DNA of 64,000 bases, from positions 66,294 to 130,293 of the forward strand of contig JBAYGT010000006.1 in assembly GCA_041666525.1 (NCBI GenBank), written 5' to 3'. Positions 9,486 to 18,667 of this stretch are shown piece after piece. The notes beneath the pieces were generated by a model. It was not told where the DNA came from, made no database searches, and saw only the letters and a program-made list of their open reading frames with translations. Each line of letters opens with the position of its first letter. Positions within the stretch are counted from its first letter, which is position 1. Both the position numbers and the translations under genes were made by a program. Source of the stretch: JBAXTZ01 sp041666525. GTDB taxonomy: Bacteria > Bacillota > Negativicutes > JBAXTZ01.

Positions 9486-12400
9486 ATGCCGATAAAGATT
9501 GTCTATGGCGCCGCCGGAACGGGCAAAACCCACCGTTGTCTTAGTGAAATATCCCAACTATGCAAAGCCGATCCCCTGGGATCGCCGCTCTATTTAATTG
9601 TGCCTGAACAGGCATCGTTCGAAGCTGAAAAACAATTGGCCGAAATGTGCGGGGGCGGTTTTATGCGTGCGCAGGCGTTTGGGTTTAAGCGATTTGCCTA
9701 CCGGCTGATGAACGAGCAGGGCCGAACAGGACAGGCGCTGAGCGATACAGCACGCAGGCTGGTGGTCAAACGGTTGTTACAGTTGAATGCGCCGAATTTG
9801 AAAATCTATGGCGGCGTGAGTAATGAGCATAATTTCGCGGCTGAACTTTCGCAGTTATTTCGGGAGTTAAAGAATTCCGGTATTATGCCAACCGATTTTT
9901 CCGGTAAAAATTTTTGCCAGGCGCAAGGAAAATTAGCTGATTTGGCGTTGTTATATCGAGAATGGGAAGATTTCAAAACCGCCAACGGATTTCTCGACCC
10001 GGAAGATTATCTCAATGAGTTGCCACAAATAATTTTATCAACCGCCGGATGGTCCGGTGCAAAATTTTGGTTTGACGGCTTTAGCTTTTTTTCCAATACG
10101 GAACTAAATGTGATAGCGGCTTTGCTAACCGCAGGGTGCGAGGTAGTTGTTACACTGTGTATTGATGATATTGCGGCTGACTATTCCGAAATCAGTGAAT
10201 TGTTTTACCAGCAATGGACTACCATCCGGCGCTTAAAAAGCTTGCAAAATGCTGTTGAGTTGGAAGAACTAAGTCTGGCGCGGCGGTTCGATAATGACGA
10301 TATTATTGCCGCCGGATTGGCGCTGCGCGATGTCGCGTCAACGAAAGAAGCGCGGACTTCTGTACAAGTCATCAAAGCAGCTAGCGTTAATGAAGAGGCG
10401 GCGTGGATTGCGCGAAAAATCATTGAACTTGTGCGGACAGGGTTTTTTCGGTTTCGCGATATTGCTGTTGTTGGCAGGAGCGTTGAGGAATATCGAAATG
10501 CTTTTGAAACAGCGTTCCGTGATGCTGAGATTAATTTTGCCTTTGATCAGCCGCCGGTAGTTGCCCGCCATTTTTTGACCGATTTTGTGCGAGCCTTGCT
10601 GGAAATTAAATTACATGGCCGTGATTACCGTTCGATGTTTACGGCAATCAAAACCGGTTTGTTTGAGCAAAACGGCTATACCGTTGATGACTATGATTTG
10701 CTTGAAAATTATGTTTTGAAATATGGTATCCGCGGTGCAACGTGGATGCAGGCCGCGCCTTGGGATTTTGCGGCAAAAGAAGCAGAATTTACAGGGAGAG
10801 AAGCAGCGTTTGCTGATGTGCGCATGGATGAATTGCGGCAGTATATCAACAGCGCACTTGAACCGTTTACAACCTATCGCGATGGAACATTGACTGTGGG
10901 TGATTATATTGCCAGGATTGATGCTGTACTGGAAAAGCTCAATGTTGCCGGGCGGATGAAACTGCTCGCCGATAATGCCGCCGACAGCCACGATGTCAGC
11001 AGAAGTAATATTCATCAACAAATTCAGCGTTATGTCGAAGAATTGTTTTTGGAACTAAACGGATTGTGTGGCACGGATAAAATTAAACTCGAGGATTTTG
11101 CAGCGTTATTGGCAGAGGGCTTTGATTCGGTTCAAATCAAGGCCACGCCGCCGGGTTTGGATTACATCGCGGTGTGTTCACTTGACCGGATGAAAATGCC
11201 TGAACGCAAAGCATTGTTTTTATTCGGATTAAATGAAGGAGTAATTCCGGCGCGCGGGGCGGGCAGCACGTTACTAAATGATGATGATTTGAATATGTTA
11301 AACAGTGTCGGACTTGATATGAGCGCCGCCCGCAATAAATTATTCACTGACCGGTTTACGTTGTATGCGGCAATGTCTCAGGCTAAAGAACAGCTGTACC
11401 TCAGCTATGCTTTGGCTAATAATGCCGGCAAACCGCGCGCGGTATCAATGTATTTAGAGAAAATCAGCCGTATGTTAAGGCTGCCGGAATGTACTGCCGC
11501 CAGCTATGCTTCGCTGCGCGAGCGTATCGCGCCCGGACAGTTGCTGATTACCGGCTATTTGAGCAGTTTGCGTAGTATCGAGAAAACGCTTGCCACAATA
11601 TATTCTTCAAAAATAGATGTCAAAGCGGATTTGCCGTACTGGACGGCGGTGAGCGAAAAGATATTTGCCGACGGCAAAAACATTATCGAAAAAGCTGCGG
11701 CGCGGCTGGACGGCAGAAAAAAATTGCCGGAAGCAATTGCGCTGTCGCTGCACGTTAAAGATGGCGAATTTACCTGTAGTATCAGTAAACTTGAGACTTT
11801 TGCCAACTGTCCGTTTAAATTTTTTGCTGATTACGGATTGAAATTACGCGAACGTGAGATTAACGAACTGGATATTCTTGATGTCGGCAATCTCTTCCAC
11901 GGAGTATTGCAAAAACTGGGTATGAAGCTTGCGAATATGGACGATGCAGCACTGACGGCGCTTTGTCGGCAAGAGTTTACCGAAATCCAGAGTAAAATTA
12001 AAAATCAATTGTTTTCCAAGGCCGCGTATAATGAAAACTTGGCGGAGCGTTTGTATAAGCGGTTTGAAAAGGCGGTGTTGCGATTCGCCGGATTTTCCCG
12101 TAACAGCGCGTTGAAACCGGAATATTTCGAGCGGGAATTCGGCAGGAATTCTGACTGGCCGCCGATAGTTGTAGCTGCGCCTACCCGGATAATTATCGAA
12201 GGCAAAATTGACCGTGTGGATTGTGGAAGCGTGGACGGTCAGGAATATGCGTTGCTTGTTGACTACAAAAACGGCCGCGCGGTTGCGGATTTCACTAAAA
12301 TCTATAATGGTGTTTCACTACAGCTACCGGTATATTTAACAGCATTGCGCCAAACATTAAAAACCGTTGAAATTGCCGGGATGTTGTATTTGGGGATGAA

Positions 12401-12845
12401 AGACGACCGGGTGAGTGCAGGAATTGCCGCAGACGGTGACGATATTAATAATGAGCGATATGACAAGACGTCGTTCACCGGGATAGTGAACGATAATGGC
12501 ATCATGGACAACCTGGACAAAAAAACCGGGAAGCATTATGAATATATCGCTATCAAAAATAGTCTGTTTGATAGCGGAAGCTTGGAGTTGCTCCGGCAAA
12601 ACGCACTGACACAAGCCGCCAACCATGTTGCTGCGATTACCGGTGGCAATATCGAAGTTAAACCGGTGCAAAGCGCGGGGAGAATGGCGTGCGATTATTG
12701 CAAGTTTGCAGAAGTTTGTCATTTTGAACAAGGGCTGGGAGATCAACCGCGGGAGTTGAAAAAAATAAACGCTCAGGCGGTGCTGGATGAATTGCAGCAA
12801 CGCTTTTTGACCGGCGACAAGGAGGGCAGCAATGAGTGCCGATAA
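9486..12845 (+). CDS. addB: ATP-dependent helicase/deoxyribonuclease subunit AddB
   Basis: A 1119-residue protein matching AddB in length and motifs. The P-loop GAAGTGKT is at 8-15, right at the N terminus. The C-terminal nuclease domain has IDRVD and LLVDYKNG. The four iron-sulfur cysteines are visible: Cys775 (ANCPFKFF) and Cys1069, Cys1072, Cys1078 (CDYCKFAEVC). With AddA it forms the helicase-nuclease that resects double-strand breaks and responds to Chi. The ATG at 9486 follows GAGGTGG; an upstream in-frame extension to 9408 lacks a binding site and is not supported. Its 3' end overlaps addA by 14 bp. A TATAAT at 9384-9389 is a possible promoter without a good -35. Confidence 0.93.
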   Translation: MPIKIVYGAAGTGKTHRCLSEISQLCKADPLGSPLYLIVPEQASFEAEKQLAEMCGGGFMRAQAFGFKRFAYRLMNEQGRTGQALSDTARRLVVKRLLQLNAPNLKIYGGVSNEHNFAAELSQLFRELKNSGIMPTDFSGKNFCQAQGKLADLALLYREWEDFKTANGFLDPEDYLNELPQIILSTAGWSGAKFWFDGFSFFSNTELNVIAALLTAGCEVVVTLCIDDIAADYSEISELFYQQWTTIRRLKSLQNAVELEELSLARRFDNDDIIAAGLALRDVASTKEARTSVQVIKAASVNEEAAWIARKIIELVRTGFFRFRDIAVVGRSVEEYRNAFETAFRDAEINFAFDQPPVVARHFLTDFVRALLEIKLHGRDYRSMFTAIKTGLFEQNGYTVDDYDLLENYVLKYGIRGATWMQAAPWDFAAKEAEFTGREAAFADVRMDELRQYINSALEPFTTYRDGTLTVGDYIARIDAVLEKLNVAGRMKLLADNAADSHDVSRSNIHQQIQRYVEELFLELNGLCGTDKIKLEDFAALLAEGFDSVQIKATPPGLDYIAVCSLDRMKMPERKALFLFGLNEGVIPARGAGSTLLNDDDLNMLNSVGLDMSAARNKLFTDRFTLYAAMSQAKEQLYLSYALANNAGKPRAVSMYLEKISRMLRLPECTAASYASLRERIAPGQLLITGYLSSLRSIEKTLATIYSSKIDVKADLPYWTAVSEKIFADGKNIIEKAAARLDGRKKLPEAIALSLHVKDGEFTCSISKLETFANCPFKFFADYGLKLREREINELDILDVGNLFHGVLQKLGMKLANMDDAALTALCRQEFTEIQSKIKNQLFSKAAYNENLAERLYKRFEKAVLRFAGFSRNSALKPEYFEREFGRNSDWPPIVVAAPTRIIIEGKIDRVDCGSVDGQEYALLVDYKNGRAVADFTKIYNGVSLQLPVYLTALRQTLKTVEIAGMLYLGMKDDRVSAGIAADGDDINNERYDKTSFTGIVNDNGIMDNLDKKTGKHYEYIAIKNSLFDSGSLELLRQNALTQAANHVAAITGGNIEVKPVQSAGRMACDYCKFAEVCHFEQGLGDQPRELKKINAQAVLDELQQRFLTGDKEGSNECR

Positions 12846-15800
12846 TAATCTTATTGATTATATTGCGATTGACGAGCGGGATCGCGTTGCTGCGCAGACA
12901 ATCTTTGCGGGTAATATTTTGGTATCGGCGGCTGCCGGCTCCGGCAAAACCTCATCGCTTACTAAACGCGTTATCAATTGCCTGCGGCAAAAAAATGCGG
13001 ATGGCAGCTATGTTGGTATCGAGCAAATCATGATGGTGACTTTTACCGATGCCGCGACAATAGAAATGCGCAGCCGGATAGCGACTGAGCTTGACGTTAT
13101 GGCGCAAGAATGTCAAGATGCAGTGTTGAAGCGGCATTTCCGCCGGCAACAGGCGCTTCTGGGTAATGCGTACATATCAACAATTCATTCGCTTTGCGCC
13201 CGTTTGGTGCGTGAAAATTTTCATCTGCTTGCTATCGATCCGAAAATGAAACTGCTGGATGCTGCGGCTGCTAAAATGTTGCAGCAGGATTGTATTGAGG
13301 AATTGTTTGAGCAGCATTATCAGAATAAGGCTGCAAATTTTTTGCAATTGGTTGAATGGTTTTGTTCCGATAAAAACGATGAACAATTGCATGAAGCGAT
13401 TATTGATTTATATAATTTCGCGGCTAACCGGCTTGATGACCGCGGCTGGCTTAACAATCTTGCGGAATTGTTTTGGCCGCAATCAGCAAGATGTCTGTTG
13501 GATTGTGCCTGGGGGAAAAAATTATTTGAAATTGTTATAACAGACTTGCAACAAGCGGTTGCGTTATATAATCAAGCTTATGTTGCTGGTGAAAACAATG
13601 GCCAGCTTTCGGAAGTGACCGGAGTTGCCGCTGGTGAACTTGCTCAAGCAGAGCTTGTTTTGGCACAGGCTGAAGCTTGTGATTATGATGCACTGTTTGA
13701 AACCTTGCCGCAAGCCGGGTTTTCCGGTTGGAGTGCGAAGGGTTTGAGTAAAAAAAGTCTGAATGTAAAAGCTAATATGGCGGACTTCGACTTTATTAAA
13801 ACCAATATTGACAATGCCCGTAAATTGGTTAAAAAACAGCAGGAGCGTTTTGCGTTACCATTGACGGCGTTGGTTGACCGCAACGAAAAAACCAGGCAGA
13901 TGGTCAGTGCGCTTGCCGAATTGGTATTGGCGTTTTCAGAAAAGTACGCCGTTCTCAAACGTGAGCGCGCCAAAATGGACTTTAGTGATTTGGAACGCTT
14001 TTGTGTGACGTTGTTGCAAAAACCGGAAGCAGAACTGCTGCTTGACGGGATTCAGCAGCGGTTTGTGGAAATCATGACTGACGAATATCAGGACACCAAT
14101 GAAGTACAGGAGCAGATTCTGGAATTGCTCGCCGGTGGCAAAATCCGCCGGTTTATGGTTGGCGACGTTAAGCAGAGCGTGTATGGTTTCCGGCAAGCCG
14201 ATCCAACGATTTTTACCGGTAAATTGAAGGCCTATGAGAAAAATATCGGCGGCAAAGCGTTAAAACTAACGCGCAATTTTCGCAGCCGTAGTGCGGTGCT
14301 GGAATCGGCCAACTTTGTGTTTGAACGAATCATGAGTGATAGCTGCGGCGGAATAGATTATGATGAATTGGCAGCGTTACGCTATGGTGCCGCGAAAATA
14401 TATGACGATGAAGATAACAAAAGAATTACTATCGATCCGGTTACGGAGTTGATAATAATTAATAAAGACAGCAAAAAAGCTGCCGTAAATGAGTTTGCCG
14501 AAGGCGCGGCTGCCGAAGCGCAACTGATTGCCGGCAAAATCAAAGAGTTAATGAAAGACAGCCCAGTGGTTTTTGATAAAGAAAATAACCAGTGGCGCAC
14601 GCTTTCATATCGTGATTGCGCCATTATTCTGCGCAAAAAAAGTTCCGCCCCGGAAATACAGAATGTATTGCGTAATAATAGCATCCCTAGCTATAGTGAT
14701 ATCGGTGACGGCTATTTTTTGGCTTATGAGGTTCGGTTGATGCTGTCGTTGTTGGCAGTAATTGATAATCCGTTGCAGGATATTCCGTTGGCAGGCGTGC
14801 TGCGTTCGCCGATTTTTGAATTCACCGACGTGGAGCTGGCACAGATTCGTTTGCTGCAGCCCGCTGGCTGTTTTTGGCAGGCGTTGAAAATGTGTGAATC
14901 CGAAGACGTGTACTTGAATGAAAAAATAATCAACACTGTTACGCGTATCCAACAATGGCGGGATTTAAACAAACAATTGCAAATTCATGAACTGTTGCAG
15001 GACATCTATGATAATTCACGGTTCTTTGACTATGTTGCAGCGCTGCCGTCGGGAAACATTCGTCAAGCCAACCTGCGGATGCTTTCTGAGCACGCAGTAA
15101 TTTTTGAGCGGGCGGATTTTAAGGGATTGTTTCGTTTTTTGAAATACATCGAATTACTAAAAAAACGGCAGCAGGAACTGGAAGAGGGGAAAGCGCTATC
15201 GGCTAATGATGATGTAGTGCGGATAATCACCGCGCATGGTAGCAAAGGGTTGGAGTATCCGGTGGTGTTTGTACCGGAAATCGGAAAGAAATTTGGCGCC
15301 GGTCCGGATTTACAGTTGTTTAATCTGCATAAAAATTTTGGTATTGGTCCTAAATTTGTCGATATTGCCGAAAATGTTGTTTATGACTCGCTACCGGCAC
15401 TGGTAAACCGCGAAGCCAAACGGTTGGATGAATTGGCTGAAGAAATGCGGATACTATATGTTGCGATGACCCGGGCGCGCGAGAAACTTATTATGATTGG
15501 CAGTTTGCCGGGAAATACCGGTTGGTCAAAGCGCAGCGAAGAGTGGGCAAATCATGCCGGACAAATTAAATTGCCGATAAATTGGGTTACGGAGCAGAGC
15601 AGTTGGTTGGACTGGATTGGTGCGGCGTTAAGCACTGATTGCGAGTTGGCAAAAATTTTGTTGAATGCGGAAGTGGAAAGTGAACCGGTGAACGGTTGGA
15701 AAATTACTATAAAACCAATTGAACAAATACCGGTTGTCGAATTGGAAGTCGAACGCGGTTATTTCGCAGATACGCTCAACAACAGCGTCACTACGGATGA

Positions 15801-16512
15801 AATTCGCAAAACCGTTAATACCATTCTTGACTGGAACTATGAAAAAAAGTATAAAAAAGTTGATCTTTCGCCCAAGCTCACGGTAACTGAACTCAAACGT
15901 CAGGCGCTGGCAGGTGAAGAAGAACCGGAAGCGGGAGCGCTGTTGCCGGACGAACGGGCAGATATTTTAGATATCAGCTTGCGGAAGCCGGATTTTAAAC
16001 GATTACTGGGCATTGCTTATCATGAGATATTTCAGCGGATTAGTTTTCAGGCAACCAGCCATATTGAAAACGTTGACCGGATAATTGTTGAATTAGTGCA
16101 GCAAACGATTATTACGGCGGCTGTTGCGGACGAGGTGGACCGAAATAAAATTGCAGCCTTTTTGCTCAGTCCGCTTGCCAACCGGGTGCGTGAATCAAAG
16201 ACTGTTCGGCGTGAGCAGGCGTTTGTGTTGTTGCAGGATGCAAAAGAGCTGGGCGAAAAAATCGGTAAAGACTATCCGGCTGATGAAAAAGTTTTACTGC
16301 AAGGTATTATTGATTTACTGTTTGCGGAACGGGACGGAAGTTTTGTAATCGTTGATTACAAAACTGATAATGTATCCGACAAAAACATTTTGCGTGAACG
16401 TTATGAAACACAGTTAGGCTGTTATGCCGCCGCGGTAGAACGAATTACCGGACGGACAGTGAGCGAGAAAATAATTTGGCATGTGCCGTCAGCGACTATG
16501 TTGGTTTGTTAA
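12832..16512 (+). CDS. addA: ATP-dependent helicase/nuclease subunit AddA
   Basis: A 1226-residue UvrD-family (SF1A) helicase with a C-terminal RecB-type nuclease. The Walker A motif AAAGSGKT is at 33-40. Other helicase motifs include DEYQDTNEVQ, GDVKQSVYGFRQADP, TAHGSKGLEYPVV and YVAMTRAREKL. The nuclease motif near the C terminus reads GIIDLLF followed by VIVDYKTD. The ATG lies inside the end of addB and is preceded by AAGGAGG, so the two subunits are translationally coupled. This is the standard Firmicute addBA order. Confidence 0.94.
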   Translation: MSADNNLIDYIAIDERDRVAAQTIFAGNILVSAAAGSGKTSSLTKRVINCLRQKNADGSYVGIEQIMMVTFTDAATIEMRSRIATELDVMAQECQDAVLKRHFRRQQALLGNAYISTIHSLCARLVRENFHLLAIDPKMKLLDAAAAKMLQQDCIEELFEQHYQNKAANFLQLVEWFCSDKNDEQLHEAIIDLYNFAANRLDDRGWLNNLAELFWPQSARCLLDCAWGKKLFEIVITDLQQAVALYNQAYVAGENNGQLSEVTGVAAGELAQAELVLAQAEACDYDALFETLPQAGFSGWSAKGLSKKSLNVKANMADFDFIKTNIDNARKLVKKQQERFALPLTALVDRNEKTRQMVSALAELVLAFSEKYAVLKRERAKMDFSDLERFCVTLLQKPEAELLLDGIQQRFVEIMTDEYQDTNEVQEQILELLAGGKIRRFMVGDVKQSVYGFRQADPTIFTGKLKAYEKNIGGKALKLTRNFRSRSAVLESANFVFERIMSDSCGGIDYDELAALRYGAAKIYDDEDNKRITIDPVTELIIINKDSKKAAVNEFAEGAAAEAQLIAGKIKELMKDSPVVFDKENNQWRTLSYRDCAIILRKKSSAPEIQNVLRNNSIPSYSDIGDGYFLAYEVRLMLSLLAVIDNPLQDIPLAGVLRSPIFEFTDVELAQIRLLQPAGCFWQALKMCESEDVYLNEKIINTVTRIQQWRDLNKQLQIHELLQDIYDNSRFFDYVAALPSGNIRQANLRMLSEHAVIFERADFKGLFRFLKYIELLKKRQQELEEGKALSANDDVVRIITAHGSKGLEYPVVFVPEIGKKFGAGPDLQLFNLHKNFGIGPKFVDIAENVVYDSLPALVNREAKRLDELAEEMRILYVAMTRAREKLIMIGSLPGNTGWSKRSEEWANHAGQIKLPINWVTEQSSWLDWIGAALSTDCELAKILLNAEVESEPVNGWKITIKPIEQIPVVELEVERGYFADTLNNSVTTDEIRKTVNTILDWNYEKKYKKVDLSPKLTVTELKRQALAGEEEPEAGALLPDERADILDISLRKPDFKRLLGIAYHEIFQRISFQATSHIENVDRIIVELVQQTIITAAVADEVDRNKIAAFLLSPLANRVRESKTVRREQAFVLLQDAKELGEKIGKDYPADEKVLLQGIIDLLFAERDGSFVIVDYKTDNVSDKNILRERYETQLGCYAAAVERITGRTVSEKIIWHVPSATMLVC

Positions 16513-16664
16513 TTGGTATTGAGCAACGGTTTTGCCGGGTATTTTTAATAGCAGGCAGGTATTATTGGTTATGTGTCGAACTACTTACCAACAGAAGCCG
16601 CTTTAATTGGTGGTTTAGCGCTAAAATTGAGCAAGTCGGGACATTTGATCGCTGTGAGGTCGAT

Positions 16665-17372
16665 ATGAGTATAGCAACAATCCTGTTGGTTGAAGATGAT
16701 GCTAACATTTCTAGCATGATAAAAGAATATCTTGAAAACAACAACTTCAAAGTGGTTGTTGCCGCGGATGGCGAAGCGGCACTCTGTTTGTTTGCGTCTG
16801 TTAAACCGCGGTTAGTGATTTTGGATGTTTTGTTGCCAAAAATTACGGGAACGGAAGTTTGCCGAATTATTCGCAAAACATCGGACGTGCCGATAATTAT
16901 GGCGACTGCTCTCAATGATGATATTGACCGTATTGTTGGTTTGGAAATTGGTGCGGACGATTATCTTTCCAAGCCGTTCCACCCGCGCGAGTTGCTGGCA
17001 CGGGTGCGTAATTTGTTGAAACGTTGCTATACAGGCGATGCGGCAGACGGGCCACGGTCAAAAAACAGCCGGTTAACACTGGACCGCGAAGCGCGGGTAG
17101 TCGAGATAGACGGTGCAATTGTTAAACTTACGCCAACGGAATATAAGATCATCGAAACATTAGTTGCAAATGGCAATCGTGCGCTTAGTCGTACCCAGCT
17201 TGCCAATTTGGTGTTGGGTTATGCGTTTGATGGTTGTGAACGGACTATCGATACGCACATTAAACGAATTCGCGGCAAATTTTTTGAATTCGATAAACAA
17301 GTCGACTTCATTGAAACAGTAAGGGGTTTTGGTTACAAAATTGCAATTGACGGTATTGCCAAAAATGATTAA
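16665..17372 (+). CDS. OmpR/PhoB-family response regulator
   Basis: A 235-residue regulator. The receiver domain has acidic residues Asp11-Asp12, phospho-acceptor Asp54 (LVILDVLLP) and Lys103 (YLSKPF). A winged-helix DNA-binding domain follows (about 135-232), ending in the family motif TVRGFGYKI. The start ATG at 16665 is taken because the receiver domain begins immediately there and GAGGT lies upstream; the in-frame extension to 16476 overlaps addA and shows no domain. It overlaps the kinase gene downstream by 8 bp. The sequence does not reveal the stimulus. The 11-bp direct repeat at 18611-18631 upstream of the permease gene is a candidate target. Confidence 0.9.
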   Translation: MSIATILLVEDDANISSMIKEYLENNNFKVVVAADGEAALCLFASVKPRLVILDVLLPKITGTEVCRIIRKTSDVPIIMATALNDDIDRIVGLEIGADDYLSKPFHPRELLARVRNLLKRCYTGDAADGPRSKNSRLTLDREARVVEIDGAIVKLTPTEYKIIETLVANGNRALSRTQLANLVLGYAFDGCERTIDTHIKRIRGKFFEFDKQVDFIETVRGFGYKIAIDGIAKND

Positions 17373-18444
17373 ATTAAGTGAATTGCCACTGGTTCAACGA
17401 ATTAGGATATTGATGCAGGTTGCGATAATGATTAATATGGCGCTTAGCTGCATAGTACTTGGTATAATTGCGCTAAGTTTTTATCTGCATCGAATTTCGT
17501 TTTCCGTTGTTGAAGAAATTGTTTTGCGTGATTATCTGGATTTACCGTTGCTGGTTATCGCAGCCATCAGTATCGGGATTTCGCTAGTTGTTGTTAAAAA
17601 ATTATTACCGATTATTGACTCATCGTTGCGGCGGATTAATCGGGCAATTACGCTGATCAAAACCGGTAAATATATTCCCAACCGAACAAAGTGGCAGGAC
17701 CCGGGTATTGCCGAATTGTTTAGAAATATTGATACCTTAGTCGTGCAGTTGGAAAGCAGCCGCAAAGCACAAAAAAATCTGATTGCCGGGATTGCGCATG
17801 AGTTGAACACCCCGCTCACGACGATGCGCGGACACATTGAAGGAATAGCTGAGGGGACGTTTTCAGTTACGTCAAAGCGGATTGAGACACTGGAAGCACA
17901 AATTGAGCATATGCAAAAGTTGGTACGTGATTTGCTGGATATTTCCCAGGCCGAGGCCGGAACGCTGAGATTGCAGAAAACATTGATAGATAGCAATGCA
18001 GTTCTGATGCAATTAGTTGAATTTTTTGAGCCGCTGCTGCAAGAAAAAGCAATTTCGCTAAAGTGTTTATTGACTGCAGTTCCGGGAATTATCCAAGCGG
18101 ATGAGCAGCGGTTAAAGCAGATATTTATTAATCTTTTGACCAACGCCATTCGTTATTCAAACACCAACGGCACTATTCTTGTGGAAAACAGGACCAGGAC
18201 GCTGTTTGGCAAAAGTTATTTGGTAGTCGTGATTAAAGATGATGGAATCGGAATTGCGCCGGCGGATTTGCCGCGGGTATTTGATTATTTCTTTCGTGTC
18301 GAACGGTCGCGCAGCCGCGACAGCGGTGGCCGCGGTATCGGGTTGGCGTTGGTAAAACAATTGGTTGCAGCGCATCAGGGAAGAATTTTCGTGCGAAGCG
18401 AACTGGGACGAGGCTCGAGTTTTATAGTGATATTGCCACAATAA
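17365..18444 (+). CDS. Sensor histidine kinase, partner of the preceding regulator
   Basis: A 359-residue membrane kinase. Two hydrophobic segments near the N terminus (about 13-37 and 51-75) are followed by a linker and a HisKA domain with the phospho-accepting His in GIAHELNTPLTT (about residue 144). The ATPase domain has NLLTNAIRYS (N box), DDGIGIAP (G1) and GRGIGLAL (G2). The first ATG compatible with the domain start is at 17365, overlapping the regulator stop; a TTG at 17329 is an alternative. Only a short loop separates the two segments, so there is no large extracytoplasmic sensor domain. Confidence 0.88.
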   Translation: MIKLSELPLVQRIRILMQVAIMINMALSCIVLGIIALSFYLHRISFSVVEEIVLRDYLDLPLLVIAAISIGISLVVVKKLLPIIDSSLRRINRAITLIKTGKYIPNRTKWQDPGIAELFRNIDTLVVQLESSRKAQKNLIAGIAHELNTPLTTMRGHIEGIAEGTFSVTSKRIETLEAQIEHMQKLVRDLLDISQAEAGTLRLQKTLIDSNAVLMQLVEFFEPLLQEKAISLKCLLTAVPGIIQADEQRLKQIFINLLTNAIRYSNTNGTILVENRTRTLFGKSYLVVVIKDDGIGIAPADLPRVFDYFFRVERSRSRDSGGRGIGLALVKQLVAAHQGRIFVRSELGRGSSFIVILPQ

Positions 18445-18530
18445 AAAAACTCCGCATCGCTGCGGAGTGATTTTTAGAGGAGAGAGATCTATATTGAGAG
18501 GTTATTTGAGGAGAAAGCTATATGAAAAAC
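18443..18530 (-). ncRNA. Candidate CU-rich small RNA, copy A
   Basis: Read on the minus strand, the block CAATATAGAT, CTCTCTCCTC, T, AAAAAT (18470-18496) is followed by a perfect 8-bp terminator stem ACTCCGCA / TGCGGAGT with a GCGA loop (18449-18468) and seven T residues. The same block and layout recur at 28.6 kb. Two further CU-rich stretches lie just upstream (18496-18501 and 18508-18517). CTCTCTCCTC is complementary to Shine-Dalgarno sequences, a common seed type in regulatory RNAs. The 5' end is not defined; a TATAAT on the minus strand at 18603-18598 has no clear -35. The hairpin also serves as terminator for the plus-strand kinase gene, so an RNA here is inferred, not shown. Confidence 0.45.
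18449..18476. terminator. Terminator after the sensor kinase gene
   Basis: ACTCCGCA (18449-18456) and TGCGGAGT (18461-18468) form an 8-bp perfect stem with a TCGC loop, then GATTTTT on the plus strand. A run of seven A on its left gives an even better T-run for minus-strand transcription. Confidence 0.8.
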
Positions 18531-18610
18531 TATTATGTAATTTTATAATTCAGACCGATTGTACTTAGTATGTTTGCTGTCCGAACCTTATGACTAGATT
18601 ATATAACATC

Positions 18611-18644
18611 ATTCTGACCAGATTCTGACCAAAATAGCTATAAT
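18611..18644 (+). promoter_or_regulatory. Direct-repeat activator site and -10 of the permease gene
   Basis: The decamer ATTCTGACCA occurs twice, at 18611-18620 and 18622-18631, exactly 11 bp apart. TATAAT lies at 18639-18644, so the second repeat occupies the -35 region. Repeats at 11-bp spacing over a missing -35 are typical of OmpR/PhoB-family activator sites. The regulator could be the response regulator encoded just upstream; that link is inference. Confidence 0.5.
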
Positions 18645-18667
18645 TTTTTATTTTTTTGAGGTGACCG

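Noticed and set aside
18497..18550. Plus-strand GAGGAG followed by an ATG and an 8-codon frame near small RNA copy A
   Set aside because: The peptide is only eight residues and is not found at copy B. The minus-strand terminator arrangement explains the conserved block better, though the plus-strand reading is not fully excluded.
18530..18667. Possible purine riboswitch upstream of the NCS2 permease
   Set aside because: No conserved three-way junction or kissing loops; a direct-repeat operator and -10 occupy the space instead.
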